6,729 nucleotides of DNA, taken from NCBI GenBank assembly GCA_003819975.1, contig RPPU01000250.1:1-6729 (forward strand), given 5' to 3'. The position numbers and the translations under genes are program-made. Under the pieces are notes generated by a model that made no database searches, was not told the DNA's origin, and saw only the letters and a program-made list of their open reading frames with translations. Position 1 is the first letter of the stretch; each line of letters begins with the position of its first letter. Source of the stretch: Desulfobacteraceae bacterium. Its GTDB lineage: Bacteria > Desulfobacterota > DSM-4660 > Desulfatiglandales > HGW-15. This document shows positions 1 to 5,871 of the stretch, piece by piece.

Positions 1-359
1 AAGGGCGGTTTGACCCGGGCGCAAAGTTCTTCAAAGTAACGCAAGGCAAAGATGTGAAGGCCCTGCAGATATTCCGGGGTCAGCATGGGCAGCGGTTTGC
101 GTTTGCGGGGCGCGGCTTTTTTAGCGGCCTGGCCCAGGTAATAGAAAAAAGTGGCCAAATCGCCGTCGCCCTGGTCGAGTTGGTACCAAAGGCAGGGGAT
201 TTTACGGTGCTCGATATAGCTGCTGACCAAAGTGGTTTTACCGGAACCGGCCGGAGCCGAGACCCAGGTGACCGCAAAGCTCCGCATCCGATCCAGTTGT
301 TTAAACAAGCGTTGACGTAAGTAAGCATCTTTGGGCGTTGGACGGCTTATTTTCACCAT
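1..359 (-). CDS. MalT-like (LuxR-type STAND) regulator, N-terminal part, cut by window edge
   Basis: The reading frame is open from ATG at 359 to the left edge, giving 119 residues with no stop. An in-frame stop lies 11 codons upstream (393-395), so the ATG at 359 is the best start, although no strong ribosome site precedes it. Residues 34-43 read SAPAGSGKTT, a Walker A loop that binds ATP. They are followed by LWYQLDQGDGDLATFFYYLG, the typical sequence after the P-loop in large MalT-like ATPase regulators. In that family the N-terminal ATPase is followed by TPR-like sensor repeats and a DNA-binding or BTAD-type output domain; none of that is inside the window. A strong sigma70-like promoter lies at 419-447. 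The sequence aligns without gaps to the protein at 5970-6368 at roughly 60% identity. The P-loop family assignment is firm; the regulated genes and signal are unknown. Confidence 0.85.
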   Translation of the reverse strand, partial: MVKISRPTPKDAYLRQRLFKQLDRMRSFAVTWVSAPAGSGKTTLVSSYIEHRKIPCLWYQLDQGDGDLATFFYYLGQAAKKAAPRKRKPLPMLTPEYLQGLHIFALRYFEELCARVKPP

Positions 360-418
360 GTGCGGTCTCGAAGTGCGTTTCTGTTTTTGGTTTTACATTC
401 CCACCCTTAACCGGGCAA

Positions 419-447
419 AGTATAAAACAACCGGGGTCGCCGGTCAA
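419..447 (-). promoter_or_regulatory. sigma70-type promoter for the MalT-like regulator
   Basis: On the minus strand a TTGACC box (442-447) and a TATACT box (419-424) are separated by exactly 17 bases. Each box has five of six consensus positions. Transcription would start near 412 and give a leader of about 50 bases before the ATG at 359. The -35 box lies about 14 bases from the edge of the nested palindrome at 461-589. Confidence 0.7.
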
Positions 448-460
448 ACTGAAAAATAAT

Positions 461-589
461 CCCTGATTCACCAGGAAGGCATCATCTGCGGCGTTGCCTT
501 CGTTCGCTCCTCACTGCGGCGTATGACTAAATACGCCTCATTCGTCGCTCCTAGGCGCCTTGCATCTGATGCCTTCCTGGTGATCAGGG
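461..589. repeat. Large nested palindromic intergenic repeat
   Basis: The outer arms are 461-484 (beginning CCCTGATTCACCAGGAAGGC) and 567-589. They are exact reverse complements apart from one extra base in the left arm. Inside is a second hairpin, GGCGTAT (518-524) paired with ATACGCC (531-537) around a six-base loop. The inner part also has direct similarity, with TTCG and CGCTCCT motifs on both sides of that hairpin. No reading frame is apparent. The form is that of a REP/ERIC-like interspersed intergenic element, which I infer from structure alone; other copies cannot be seen in this window. It sits between a terminator and a promoter, so it could also be a protein-binding or insulating structure. 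Confidence 0.75.
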
Positions 590-685
590 TATCGGACTAA
601 GTTACCGTTATTAAAGGGTTACAAAAATTAGGCGGTGGATTTGGGTAATTAAAGGGTATTGAATGATGCGCAGGGGCAAAAAGCA

Positions 686-720
686 AAAAGGCGATTGAAG
701 AGAACCTTCAATCGCCTTTT
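686..720 (-). terminator. Rho-independent terminator of the cysteine-rich protein gene
   Basis: A perfect 15-base stem pairs 686-700 (AAAAGGCGATTGAAG) with 706-720 around a five-base loop. Read on the minus strand the stem ends in TTTT and runs into TGCTTTTTGC, giving the U-rich tail. It begins 21 bases after the stop codon at 742, so it closes that transcript. Confidence 0.88.
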
Positions 721-741
721 GAGGGAAATCCCGGAAAACCT

Positions 742-1665
742 CTATTGTTCTTTCCACATAATTGCTATGCTGATGGCTTTATTGCCTCCCACGAATGAGC
801 CGGATTCGGGCCCGATGGCTTTCCATAGAGCCGTGGCCTCATAACCGTTGAAATGGCTGGTCAATGCGCCCGGATTCACCCAAACCGACGAGCCCACGGC
901 GCTTCCGTATTTGTTATGATAAGAAAGCAGTATCTGATACTGGCATGTGTTCTTGACGCCGGTGATAACGGTTTTTCTGGTGGATGCGGAGGGAGGAATT
1001 TGGCTGGAACCTTGGTAGGCCACGGTCCGGTTGGGAGCGCCGGAAAAATCGGGCGCCAACCCCAACGGATATGGATTGGGCGCTTTGTTCTGGTTCGATT
1101 TCGGCGGCGCGCACACGCCCTGAGCGCAGTTTTTCGACGAGCATTCGGACCAGACACTGCAGGGTTGTCCGTTTGGGCGGTCGCCGGCCGAGCAGGTGCC
1201 CTTCAGCCCGTTGGTGACATTGCAGTTTCCGCTGCGGCACTGTTGGTGGGTGGTGCAGATTTCGCCGCCTTTAGCGGTCCCGTCCTGGGCCACACACCCG
1301 GCGCCTTTACGGTTGTCGCAACGCTGAGACAAGCATTCATTGTGCGACACGCAGTCTGTTCCCAGCGACCGGCCGCCGCCGGAACACTGGCCGCGGATGG
1401 TGCCGGACGGGACGATGCAAAAACCGGTGCGACATTGCTGGTGCGTGGTGCAGAATTCGCCGCCGTTGCCGGTTCCGTCATGCGATACGCACCCGGCGTC
1501 CGGCCGGTTGTCGCAACGCTGGGTGACGCACTGCTGATGGGTGGTGCAGGGCTTTCCGAGCGGCGTCACTGCCTGTGACGGCTGAACCAAGACCAGCGCG
1601 CCGAACAGGCCTAAAAGGGAAAAGGCCACTACTTTACCAAAACACAATCTCATTCCTTGTTTCAT
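742..1665 (-). CDS. Secreted protein with five four-cysteine repeats
   Basis: This is a 307-residue protein of unknown function. Residues 1-32 form a signal peptide (basic start, hydrophobic KVVAFSLLGLFGALVLV, likely cut after SQA). Residues 40-185 hold 20 cysteines in five quartets at 40/46/51/59, 72/78/83/94, 105/111/116/124, 137/143/148/158 and 169/175/180/185. Each follows C-x5-C-x4-C-x(4-10)-C, often as CTTHQQC. The spacing recalls small disulfide-knot modules such as Dickkopf-like or EGF-like domains found in some deltaproteobacterial surface proteins; that is resemblance only. Residues about 195-307 are a separate C-terminal domain of aromatic and beta-type sequence with one cysteine (241), which I do not recognise. 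The frame could extend to 1806, but AAGGAGGAG six bases before 1665 and the promoter boxes inside the extension favour the start at 1665. It has its own promoter and terminator, so it is probably monocistronic. Confidence 0.88.
   Translation of the reverse strand: MKQGMRLCFGKVVAFSLLGLFGALVLVQPSQAVTPLGKPCTTHQQCVTQRCDNRPDAGCVSHDGTGNGGEFCTTHQQCRTGFCIVPSGTIRGQCSGGGRSLGTDCVSHNECLSQRCDNRKGAGCVAQDGTAKGGEICTTHQQCRSGNCNVTNGLKGTCSAGDRPNGQPCSVWSECSSKNCAQGVCAPPKSNQNKAPNPYPLGLAPDFSGAPNRTVAYQGSSQIPPSASTRKTVITGVKNTCQYQILLSYHNKYGSAVGSSVWVNPGALTSHFNGYEATALWKAIGPESGSFVGGNKAISIAIMWKEQ
1111..1548 (-). repeat. Tandem cysteine-rich repeat block (A-B-A-B-C)
   Basis: Two repeat types alternate. Type A (first and third quartets) contains QRCDNR followed by GAGCV or DAGCV. 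Type B (second and fourth) contains GGEICTTHQQCR or GGEFCTTHQQCR. The first A-B pair and the second are exactly 65 residues (195 bases) apart, and the DNA is visibly similar at that offset. The fifth quartet is shorter and more diverged. The pattern indicates duplication of an A-B pair. Confidence 0.85.
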
Positions 1666-1671
1666 TTTTTT

Positions 1672-1680
1672 CTCCTCCTT
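1672..1680 (-). promoter_or_regulatory. Ribosome binding site that sets the start at 1665
   Basis: On the minus strand AAGGAGGAG is followed by six A residues and then ATG at 1665. This near-perfect site decides against the upstream in-frame ATG at 1806, which would also put 47 residues before the signal peptide. Confidence 0.9.
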
Positions 1681-1741
1681 AAAATGATGAAATGTCCTTG
1701 ATCCGGGGTTCATCCCCTTCTCTTTTTGCCGTTTATCCCAA

Positions 1742-1770
1742 ATGATACAAAAAAATTTTTCTACTACCAA
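1742..1770 (-). promoter_or_regulatory. Likely sigma70 promoter of the cysteine-rich protein gene
   Basis: On the minus strand TTGGTA (1765-1770) and TATCAT (1742-1747) are spaced by 17 bases; they match four and five of six consensus positions. The spacer is very AT-rich. A start near 1735 would give a leader of about 70 bases. The outer end of the inverted duplication (1772) sits one base from the -35 box, so that structure could affect promoter use. Confidence 0.55.
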
Positions 1771-1771
1771 G

Positions 1772-1992
1772 CCCGAACAGGATTCGTTTTTACAACTGTA
1801 ACTCATCCTGCTCCGGCCTTTATCGCAAGATCGGCAGGCGCAATGTTTTTCAATACAATAGCTTCAATTCATTAAAATATCATCTTGCAAGCCTTTATGC
1901 CTCGGCGCCTGCCTTGAAAGGGGAGATCTCAATAGTTACAGTTGTCGCTATCACTTTTGTGATGGCTCTTGTAAAAACGAATCCTGTTCGGG
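1772..1992. repeat. Inverted duplication of about 70-88 bases with a 63-base centre
   Basis: Positions 1772-1795 and 1969-1992 are perfect 24-base reverse complements (core AACAGGATTCGTTTTTAC). Similarity continues inward: ACAACTGTAACT (1792-1803) matches the complement of 1934-1945, then come CTCC-CCTTT-CAA blocks separated by small gaps, and GGCAGGCGC (1833-1841) matches the complement of 1905-1913. The arms are therefore about 1772-1841 and 1905-1992. I see no target-site duplication at the outer ends. This stretch of the 417-base intergenic region has no convincing gene. It could be a relic of a small mobile element or a large transcribed hairpin. Confidence 0.7.
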
Positions 1993-2082
1993 TAACCTGC
2001 TTAAAAAGTTCTAATACATAATCTATGTTTATATACCGATACCCCATACCGAAGGAATCGTTCGGCGACCTGGGAACGGGTT

Positions 2083-3282
2083 CTACTGTTTGATGAGTTC
2101 GACCCGGCGATTGAGCGCCCGGCCGGCCGCCGTGGCATTGTCGGCCACGGGCTGGGATTTGCCGAACCCCTTGGCAATCAAGCGCGCATTCGCGATTCCT
2201 TGCTTGACCAGCCACGCCACAATGGCCTCGGCCCGCTGTTGCGAAAGTTTCAGATTATAGGCATCGGTATTGGTCGCGTCCGTGTGTCCGGCGATCGTCA
2301 GTTTGAGCGCGCTCTGCGCCTGCAGCACCGCCAGGATCTCGTTCAAGGTTTTCTCCGACTCGGGCTTGGGCACGGCGGAGTTGGAGTCGAAATAAATACC
2401 ATATAGTTCCGCTTTGCCCGTTTGAGCCAGTTTTTCCGCCAGGCCCCCGCCCTTCGCGGTTTTGCAACGCGGCGGATTTCCCCCTTTTTTGCCCGTCCAC
2501 TCGCCCTTCAGTTGACCGTTTTCATACCAGAAGCCGTTCAGCGCATCGCCCTTTAGGGAAAGCACCATGATCGCGGTGCCGGATCGTTTATCTTCTTCCT
2601 GACGCCATTCAAACTGCATGACCCGGCCGTTTAGGCTGCCGGAAAGTTCCCCTTTCCCATAGTCGTAACAGCCCAAAACTTTAGTGCCGTCCTGGTCGAT
2701 CCGCATGGATTCATAATTGGTTTGATAAATGCCCGCAACATCTACTTTGGGGGCGGGCCCGATTGATTGGCCGTAGGCTTCCAACTCCATGATTTCGGTG
2801 TAATCGTTATTGCCCCAATTTGAGTTCACCGCAAATTTAAGCCATTGGACCGTCACCGGCGCCTTAAGCGCCGTTTCTTTGCGCGAACCGGCCGGCGCTT
2901 GCACAGAAGTCAGCAGAGTGAAGCCTTCGGCGGCCGATTGGTTGGAGCCGTAGACCGCAACATCCTTTGCCGATATCCCGGGATAACTGCTTGCCTGGTC
3001 GCCGGTGTTGTCGACCGCCACGCCGGTTACGGCGTACGGCTGGGCCAGCTCAAAAACAATGGTGTGCGGAAAAGCCGCCTTATCGGCGCTGCACCACCCC
3101 GTTTTGGTCGAACCGTCTATGAGGTTGGAAACGGTCCAAGTTCTGTTATACATACTGCTCGCGGAGACAATCACCGTGCCGTTGGGTATTTCCAGAAGAT
3201 TGGTTTTGGGACCGGCTGCCGATTGGGCCTGAGCGATTGTTGCCAGACTGAAACAGGCGATGATAAGCATTTTGAATTTCAT
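2083..3282 (-). CDS. Exported F5/8 type C (discoidin-like) plus OmpA-domain protein
   Basis: This 399-residue protein starts with a signal peptide (MKFKMLIIACFSLATIAQA, cut near residue 19); no lipobox is apparent. Residues about 35-172 resemble an F5/8 type C / discoidin-like beta-sandwich (STKTGWCSADK, YAVTGVAVDNTG, a closing ITEIMELEAYG-like strand seen as TEIMELEAYG), a fold often used for binding glycans. Residues about 181-272 form a middle domain of beta strands (YQTNYESMRIDQDG, GFWYENGQLKGEW) that I cannot assign. Residues about 293-399 are an OmpA-like domain with YFDSNSA, GHTDATNTDAYNLKLSQQRA, KGFGKSQPVADN and GRALNRRVEL. D335 and R350 occupy the spacing of the residues that hold the peptidoglycan diaminopimelate. 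It is therefore probably periplasmic and tethered to the cell wall. AAGGAGG seven bases before ATG at 3282 supports the start. It lies 39 bases after the 196-residue gene, likely in the same operon. Confidence 0.92.
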   Translation of the reverse strand: MKFKMLIIACFSLATIAQAQSAAGPKTNLLEIPNGTVIVSASSMYNRTWTVSNLIDGSTKTGWCSADKAAFPHTIVFELAQPYAVTGVAVDNTGDQASSYPGISAKDVAVYGSNQSAAEGFTLLTSVQAPAGSRKETALKAPVTVQWLKFAVNSNWGNNDYTEIMELEAYGQSIGPAPKVDVAGIYQTNYESMRIDQDGTKVLGCYDYGKGELSGSLNGRVMQFEWRQEEDKRSGTAIMVLSLKGDALNGFWYENGQLKGEWTGKKGGNPPRCKTAKGGGLAEKLAQTGKAELYGIYFDSNSAVPKPESEKTLNEILAVLQAQSALKLTIAGHTDATNTDAYNLKLSQQRAEAIVAWLVKQGIANARLIAKGFGKSQPVADNATAAGRALNRRVELIKQ

Positions 3283-3321
3283 TGTTCTTCCTCCTTGTTG
3301 AAAAATATGGGTCGGCAGATG

Positions 3322-3912
3322 CTAAGGCCGCGTGTATCCCGCCGGAATCTCGAACTTTTCCTTGGGCACGGCCGCATTCGCTTCGATTTTAATCGCTTTG
3401 ATTTCGGTTGCCACAACTTTGGAACCGGTTTTCAAGTAAACCAAAACCCGGTTCCAGCCGCCGTAGACATCGACTTCCCCGTTCTTTTTGGTCACCTGGA
3501 TGACTTCACAGGTCTGCCCGGCAACGGTCATGGACGGCATTTTTTTCACCACCCCGGCCTGGATCTCTTTTTCCGTGCCCATGTCATTGATGTCAATCCG
3601 GGTCCCGATGCCCCGGTCGCACGGCCCTTCTTTGACCGCTTTCTTTTTAGCCGGCGCCAAAGATATTCTATTTTTACCGTCGCAGATAAGCACACTGCCG
3701 AGCCGGCCTTGCGAATAGGTTTCTTCGCATTCTTTGGCTCCAAAATCGTCGAAATAGAGTATTTTTTGGGTTTTGATTGCGGTTTTGCCGACCCGCATAA
3801 CCGTTTCAAACGTGATGATGCCCGATTTGACATCATATTTATTCGCCGCCGGCGTCTGGAACGCCCATCCCAAAATCAATGCTGCAACCAGACATAAACG
3901 ATATCGTTTCAT
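3322..3912 (-). CDS. Exported protein of unknown function, possibly LolA-like fold
   Basis: This is a 196-residue protein with a signal peptide (MKRYRLCLVAALILGWAFQTPAA) and a mature part rich in beta strands. Residues 26-60 (YDVKSGIITFETVMRVG, then ILYFDDFGAKECEE) and the end (VPKEKFEIPAGY) have the look of DUF4412-type / LolA-like periplasmic proteins. I recognise the style, not a proven family. The mature protein has four cysteines (62, 77, 98, 135), enough for two disulfides in the periplasm. AGGAGG lies just before ATG at 3912. It sits 31 bases downstream of the 72-residue gene and 39 bases upstream of the OmpA-domain gene, so all three are probably cotranscribed. No catalytic motif is visible. 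Confidence 0.82.
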   Translation of the reverse strand: MKRYRLCLVAALILGWAFQTPAANKYDVKSGIITFETVMRVGKTAIKTQKILYFDDFGAKECEETYSQGRLGSVLICDGKNRISLAPAKKKAVKEGPCDRGIGTRIDINDMGTEKEIQAGVVKKMPSMTVAGQTCEVIQVTKKNGEVDVYGGWNRVLVYLKTGSKVVATEIKAIKIEANAAVPKEKFEIPAGYTRP

Positions 3913-3943
3913 GATCCCTCCTTTTTGCGATAAGGCTAAAAAT

Positions 3944-4162
3944 TCAACGCGTCTCTTTTTCTTTTCTGCCCCACTTTTTGGATGAAGCGGGTCGCCCGTG
4001 CGCGTTCAGCAGGTTCCAGAGCTCGTCGTAACTCCGGAAGGGCCACTTCTCTTCGCTTCCCGCTTTTTCAACGATTCCGGTCAAAGCGCCGGGGTTGCCT
4101 TTTTCATGCCGGTAGATGCGCACGATGAAACTGGGCGCAAAAGCATCAATGGACATCATCAT
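3944..4162 (-). CDS. Small conserved-type protein, unknown function
   Basis: This 72-residue protein begins with three consecutive ATG codons, so the exact start is uncertain; the first is used here. The core, FIVRIYRHEKGNPGALTGIV followed by EKAGSEEKWPFRSYDELWNLL, looks like a compact beta-beta-beta-helix domain. I recall short proteins of this style (an FIVRIYR core, a GIVE strand, then F-x-S-x-DELW) in deltaproteobacterial genomes, without a known function. The tail after residue 53 is basic and probably disordered (SSKKWGRKEKETR). It has no signal peptide, so it should be cytosolic, unlike its neighbours. The ribosome site is weak: GAAAGGG lies about 10-16 bases upstream. Gaps of 53 bases before and 31 bases after fit an operon. 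It may be a real gene or, less likely, a chance frame. Confidence 0.72.
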   Translation of the reverse strand: MMMSIDAFAPSFIVRIYRHEKGNPGALTGIVEKAGSEEKWPFRSYDELWNLLNAHGRPASSKKWGRKEKETR

Positions 4163-4215
4163 ACTTAAATGGCCCTTTCTTTGGGGAATCCGCGGAATGA
4201 TATTTTAGATATTCT

Positions 4216-5673
4216 TTAATCATGCCGTTTGCCGGGCTGTTTTTTGAAATTTTCTTTAATGAAAAAAAATGAAAAAAACGTGGTTAGCATGGGGAGCACC
4301 CAAGCGCAACAGACCTCCGGCTTCACGGCCGTCAGGAAACAACCGCCGCCGCCCCCGCCTCCGCCGCCGGAACCGGAATTGCCGCCGGGCGAATAAACCG
4401 TAAGCTTCCAAAGCTCCTTACCGTGCACACCGTCAACGGCGGCAAAAAACAAGGTGCCGTTCACATCGGTCAAATACTGCGGAAAAGCGTCGCCCAGCCC
4501 CGCATAAATATCCGTCACCCGGGTCGTGCCGCTCGCGGTGCCGTCGCTTTTCCAGAGTTCCCAACCGCCGGTCGCATCATGTCCGGTGAAATAGAGCGTT
4601 CCATTTAAATTTCTTATAAAATAAGGAGAGACATTGGCGTTCGTGACTTTGGTGGTGCCGCTCACGGTCCCGTCGCTCTTCCAAAGTTCATCACCGCTGT
4701 CGGCGGCAAACCCTTTGAAGTAGAGCGTTCCGTTTAGATCGATAAGAAAGGCGGGGTCGACTTGTGCGTCGGTAAGCCGGATCGTGCCGCCTGCGGTTCC
4801 GTTGCTTTTCCAAAGTTCATAGTGACCGCTGCCGGCATTATATCCGCGGAAAAACAGCGTCCCCTTGCTGCCGGTAAGCTGTTCGGGCCGGGTATCGGCG
4901 TTCGTGAGTTGGGAGGTGCCTCCGTCCGTGCCGTCGGTCTCCCAAAGATCCCAAGCCCCGCCCGCGTTACAGTTCGCAAAAAACAGAGTGCCGCTTATAT
5001 GGGCCAGGCGCATGGGCCGGCCATCGCTGAAGCCCTTTACTTGAGTCGTGCCGCTTGCGGTTCCGTTGCTTTTCCAAATTCCAAACCAGCCGCTGCCCGG
5101 ATCGCGTCCCGCAAAATACAACGTGCCGTTCATGTCGGCCAAATTATCTGGATTGACGCTGCCGGTTGTGAGCCGGACCGTGCCGGCGGCCGTTCCGTCG
5201 GTCTTATAGAGATCACGGGTCCCAAGAAGGCTGGCATTAAAAAATAATGCATTGTTCAGCCGGTAAAGATTAACCGGGTATGCATTGGTGTTCGTGAGCA
5301 GAGTCGTACCGCTCGCTGTTCCGTCGCTCTTCCAGAGTTCATAATAATTGCTATCGGCGTCATACCCCCTAAAATAAAGGGTGCCGCCGGCTCCCATAAG
5401 CTCCGAAGGGTCGACCTCCGGGGCGAGCATATAGGTCCCGGACTCGGTGCCGTCGCTGCGCCAGAGTTGGCCGGTGGTGCCGCTGGCGGCGTTAAAATAT
5501 AGGATACCGTTCACGCCGGCGAAAAGATTGTTTGTATCGATTCCCGAAGGAGCATTTGGCCAAATGTCCTTGACCATCACCGGCTCGGCTCCGAAAACGG
5601 TCGCTGCGCCCCATGCCAGACCTGCAATCAGAATAAAAATGAATAAAGTCGTTCTTTGCCTTGTTCCCTTCAT
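4216..5673 (-). CDS. Exported ELWKSDGT-repeat (propeller-like) protein with C-terminal anchor-like tail
   Basis: This 485-residue protein has a signal peptide (residues 1-29, TLFIFILIAGLAWGAATVFG). Eight repeats follow, each carrying LW-K-S/T-D/N-G-T-x-x-G-T, with the leucines at 70, 113, 155, 199, 243, 287, 330 and 373. The spacing is 42-44 residues. A ninth partial repeat at 421 (ELWKLTVY) lacks DGT. NGTLYF strands precede most of them. Such repeats are compatible with a beta-propeller. Residues 431-445 read GNSGSGGGGGGGGGC, followed by CFLTAV, a hydrophobic run at 456-472 and a basic end (KENFKKQPGKRHD). That layout is like CTERM-type surface-sorting tails. It is probably a surface or periplasmic protein that binds a ligand or partner; none is indicated. 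GGAGG nine bases before ATG at 5673 supports the start. It is the first gene of the likely four-gene operon. Confidence 0.88.
   Translation of the reverse strand: MKGTRQRTTLFIFILIAGLAWGAATVFGAEPVMVKDIWPNAPSGIDTNNLFAGVNGILYFNAASGTTGQLWRSDGTESGTYMLAPEVDPSELMGAGGTLYFRGYDADSNYYELWKSDGTASGTTLLTNTNAYPVNLYRLNNALFFNASLLGTRDLYKTDGTAAGTVRLTTGSVNPDNLADMNGTLYFAGRDPGSGWFGIWKSNGTASGTTQVKGFSDGRPMRLAHISGTLFFANCNAGGAWDLWETDGTDGGTSQLTNADTRPEQLTGSKGTLFFRGYNAGSGHYELWKSNGTAGGTIRLTDAQVDPAFLIDLNGTLYFKGFAADSGDELWKSDGTVSGTTKVTNANVSPYFIRNLNGTLYFTGHDATGGWELWKSDGTASGTTRVTDIYAGLGDAFPQYLTDVNGTLFFAAVDGVHGKELWKLTVYSPGGNSGSGGGGGGGGGCFLTAVKPEVCCAWVLPMLTTFFSFFFIKENFKKQPGKRHD
4525..5466 (-). repeat. Eight tandem repeats of about 129 bases encoding the DGT units
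   Basis: Blocks such as GCCGTCGCTTTTCCAGAGTT (plus strand near 4540) recur with small changes near 4670, 4800, 4930, 5065, 5195, 5320 and 5450. They match the LWKSDGT codons on the opposite strand. The DNA similarity means copy number could change by recombination. Confidence 0.8.
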
Positions 5674-5703
5674 TGCCCGGTTCCTCCATGTAAAAATTTA
5701 TTC

Positions 5704-5742
5704 GGCGCCTATCGTCCCTTTCCATCGGATACGCTAGGCGCC
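5704..5742 (-). promoter_or_regulatory. Leader hairpin upstream of the DGT-repeat gene
   Basis: GGCGCCTATCGT (5704-5715) and ACGCTAGGCGCC (5731-5742) are reverse complements with one mismatch, around a 15-base loop. On the minus strand the stem ends 30 bases before the ATG at 5673 and is followed by GAATAAATTTTT. It could be an attenuator, an RNA stability hairpin or a dimeric protein site. I could not find a convincing promoter for this operon between 5743 and 5969. Confidence 0.5.
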
Positions 5743-5832
5743 ATAAAAAGCTCCCCCTGCCGAAGCCTTGGGCCCGGAAATACAACCCGGAATGGACCGC
5801 TTCGCCTTAACCTGGGAGACCGCCCATGCTGC

Positions 5833-5871
5833 GTAACAGATATATCCGGGAATCTGTTACGGATTTGTTAC
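5833..5871. promoter_or_regulatory. GTTAC inverted and direct repeats, possible operator
   Basis: GTAACAGA (5833-5840) and TCTGTTAC (5853-5860) form a perfect inverted repeat with a 12-base centre. A further GTTAC lies at 5867-5871, 11 bases (one helical turn) after the GTTAC at 5856-5860. This is the arrangement expected of a regulator binding several half-sites. It lies about 160-200 bases upstream of the DGT-repeat gene. The binding protein is unknown. Confidence 0.4.

Noticed and set aside
461..589. CRISPR array or tRNA-like structure
   Set aside because: There are no evenly spaced direct repeats with unique spacers and no tRNA arms; the structure is a nested palindrome.
853..1578. Plus-strand frame of 241 codons
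   Set aside because: It is antisense to the cysteine-rich repeat gene and repeats only because that gene repeats; it has no ribosome site.
1666..1806. N-terminal extension of the cysteine-rich protein to ATG at 1806
   Set aside because: It would place 47 residues ahead of the signal peptide, crosses a likely promoter, and ignores the very strong ribosome site before 1665.
1746..2017. Open plus-strand frame with a hydrophobic stretch across the inverted duplication
   Set aside because: It has no start codon with a ribosome site in the open part, and much of it is explained by the inverted arms.
1895..2215. Minus-strand frame of 106 codons overlapping the end of the OmpA-domain gene
   Set aside because: Half is a shifted frame of a clear gene and the rest is one arm of the inverted duplication; no ribosome site was seen.
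2845..3897. Long plus-strand frame of 350 codons
   Set aside because: It lies antisense across two well-supported genes with signal peptides, ribosome sites and recognisable domains, and its own translation shows no family feature.
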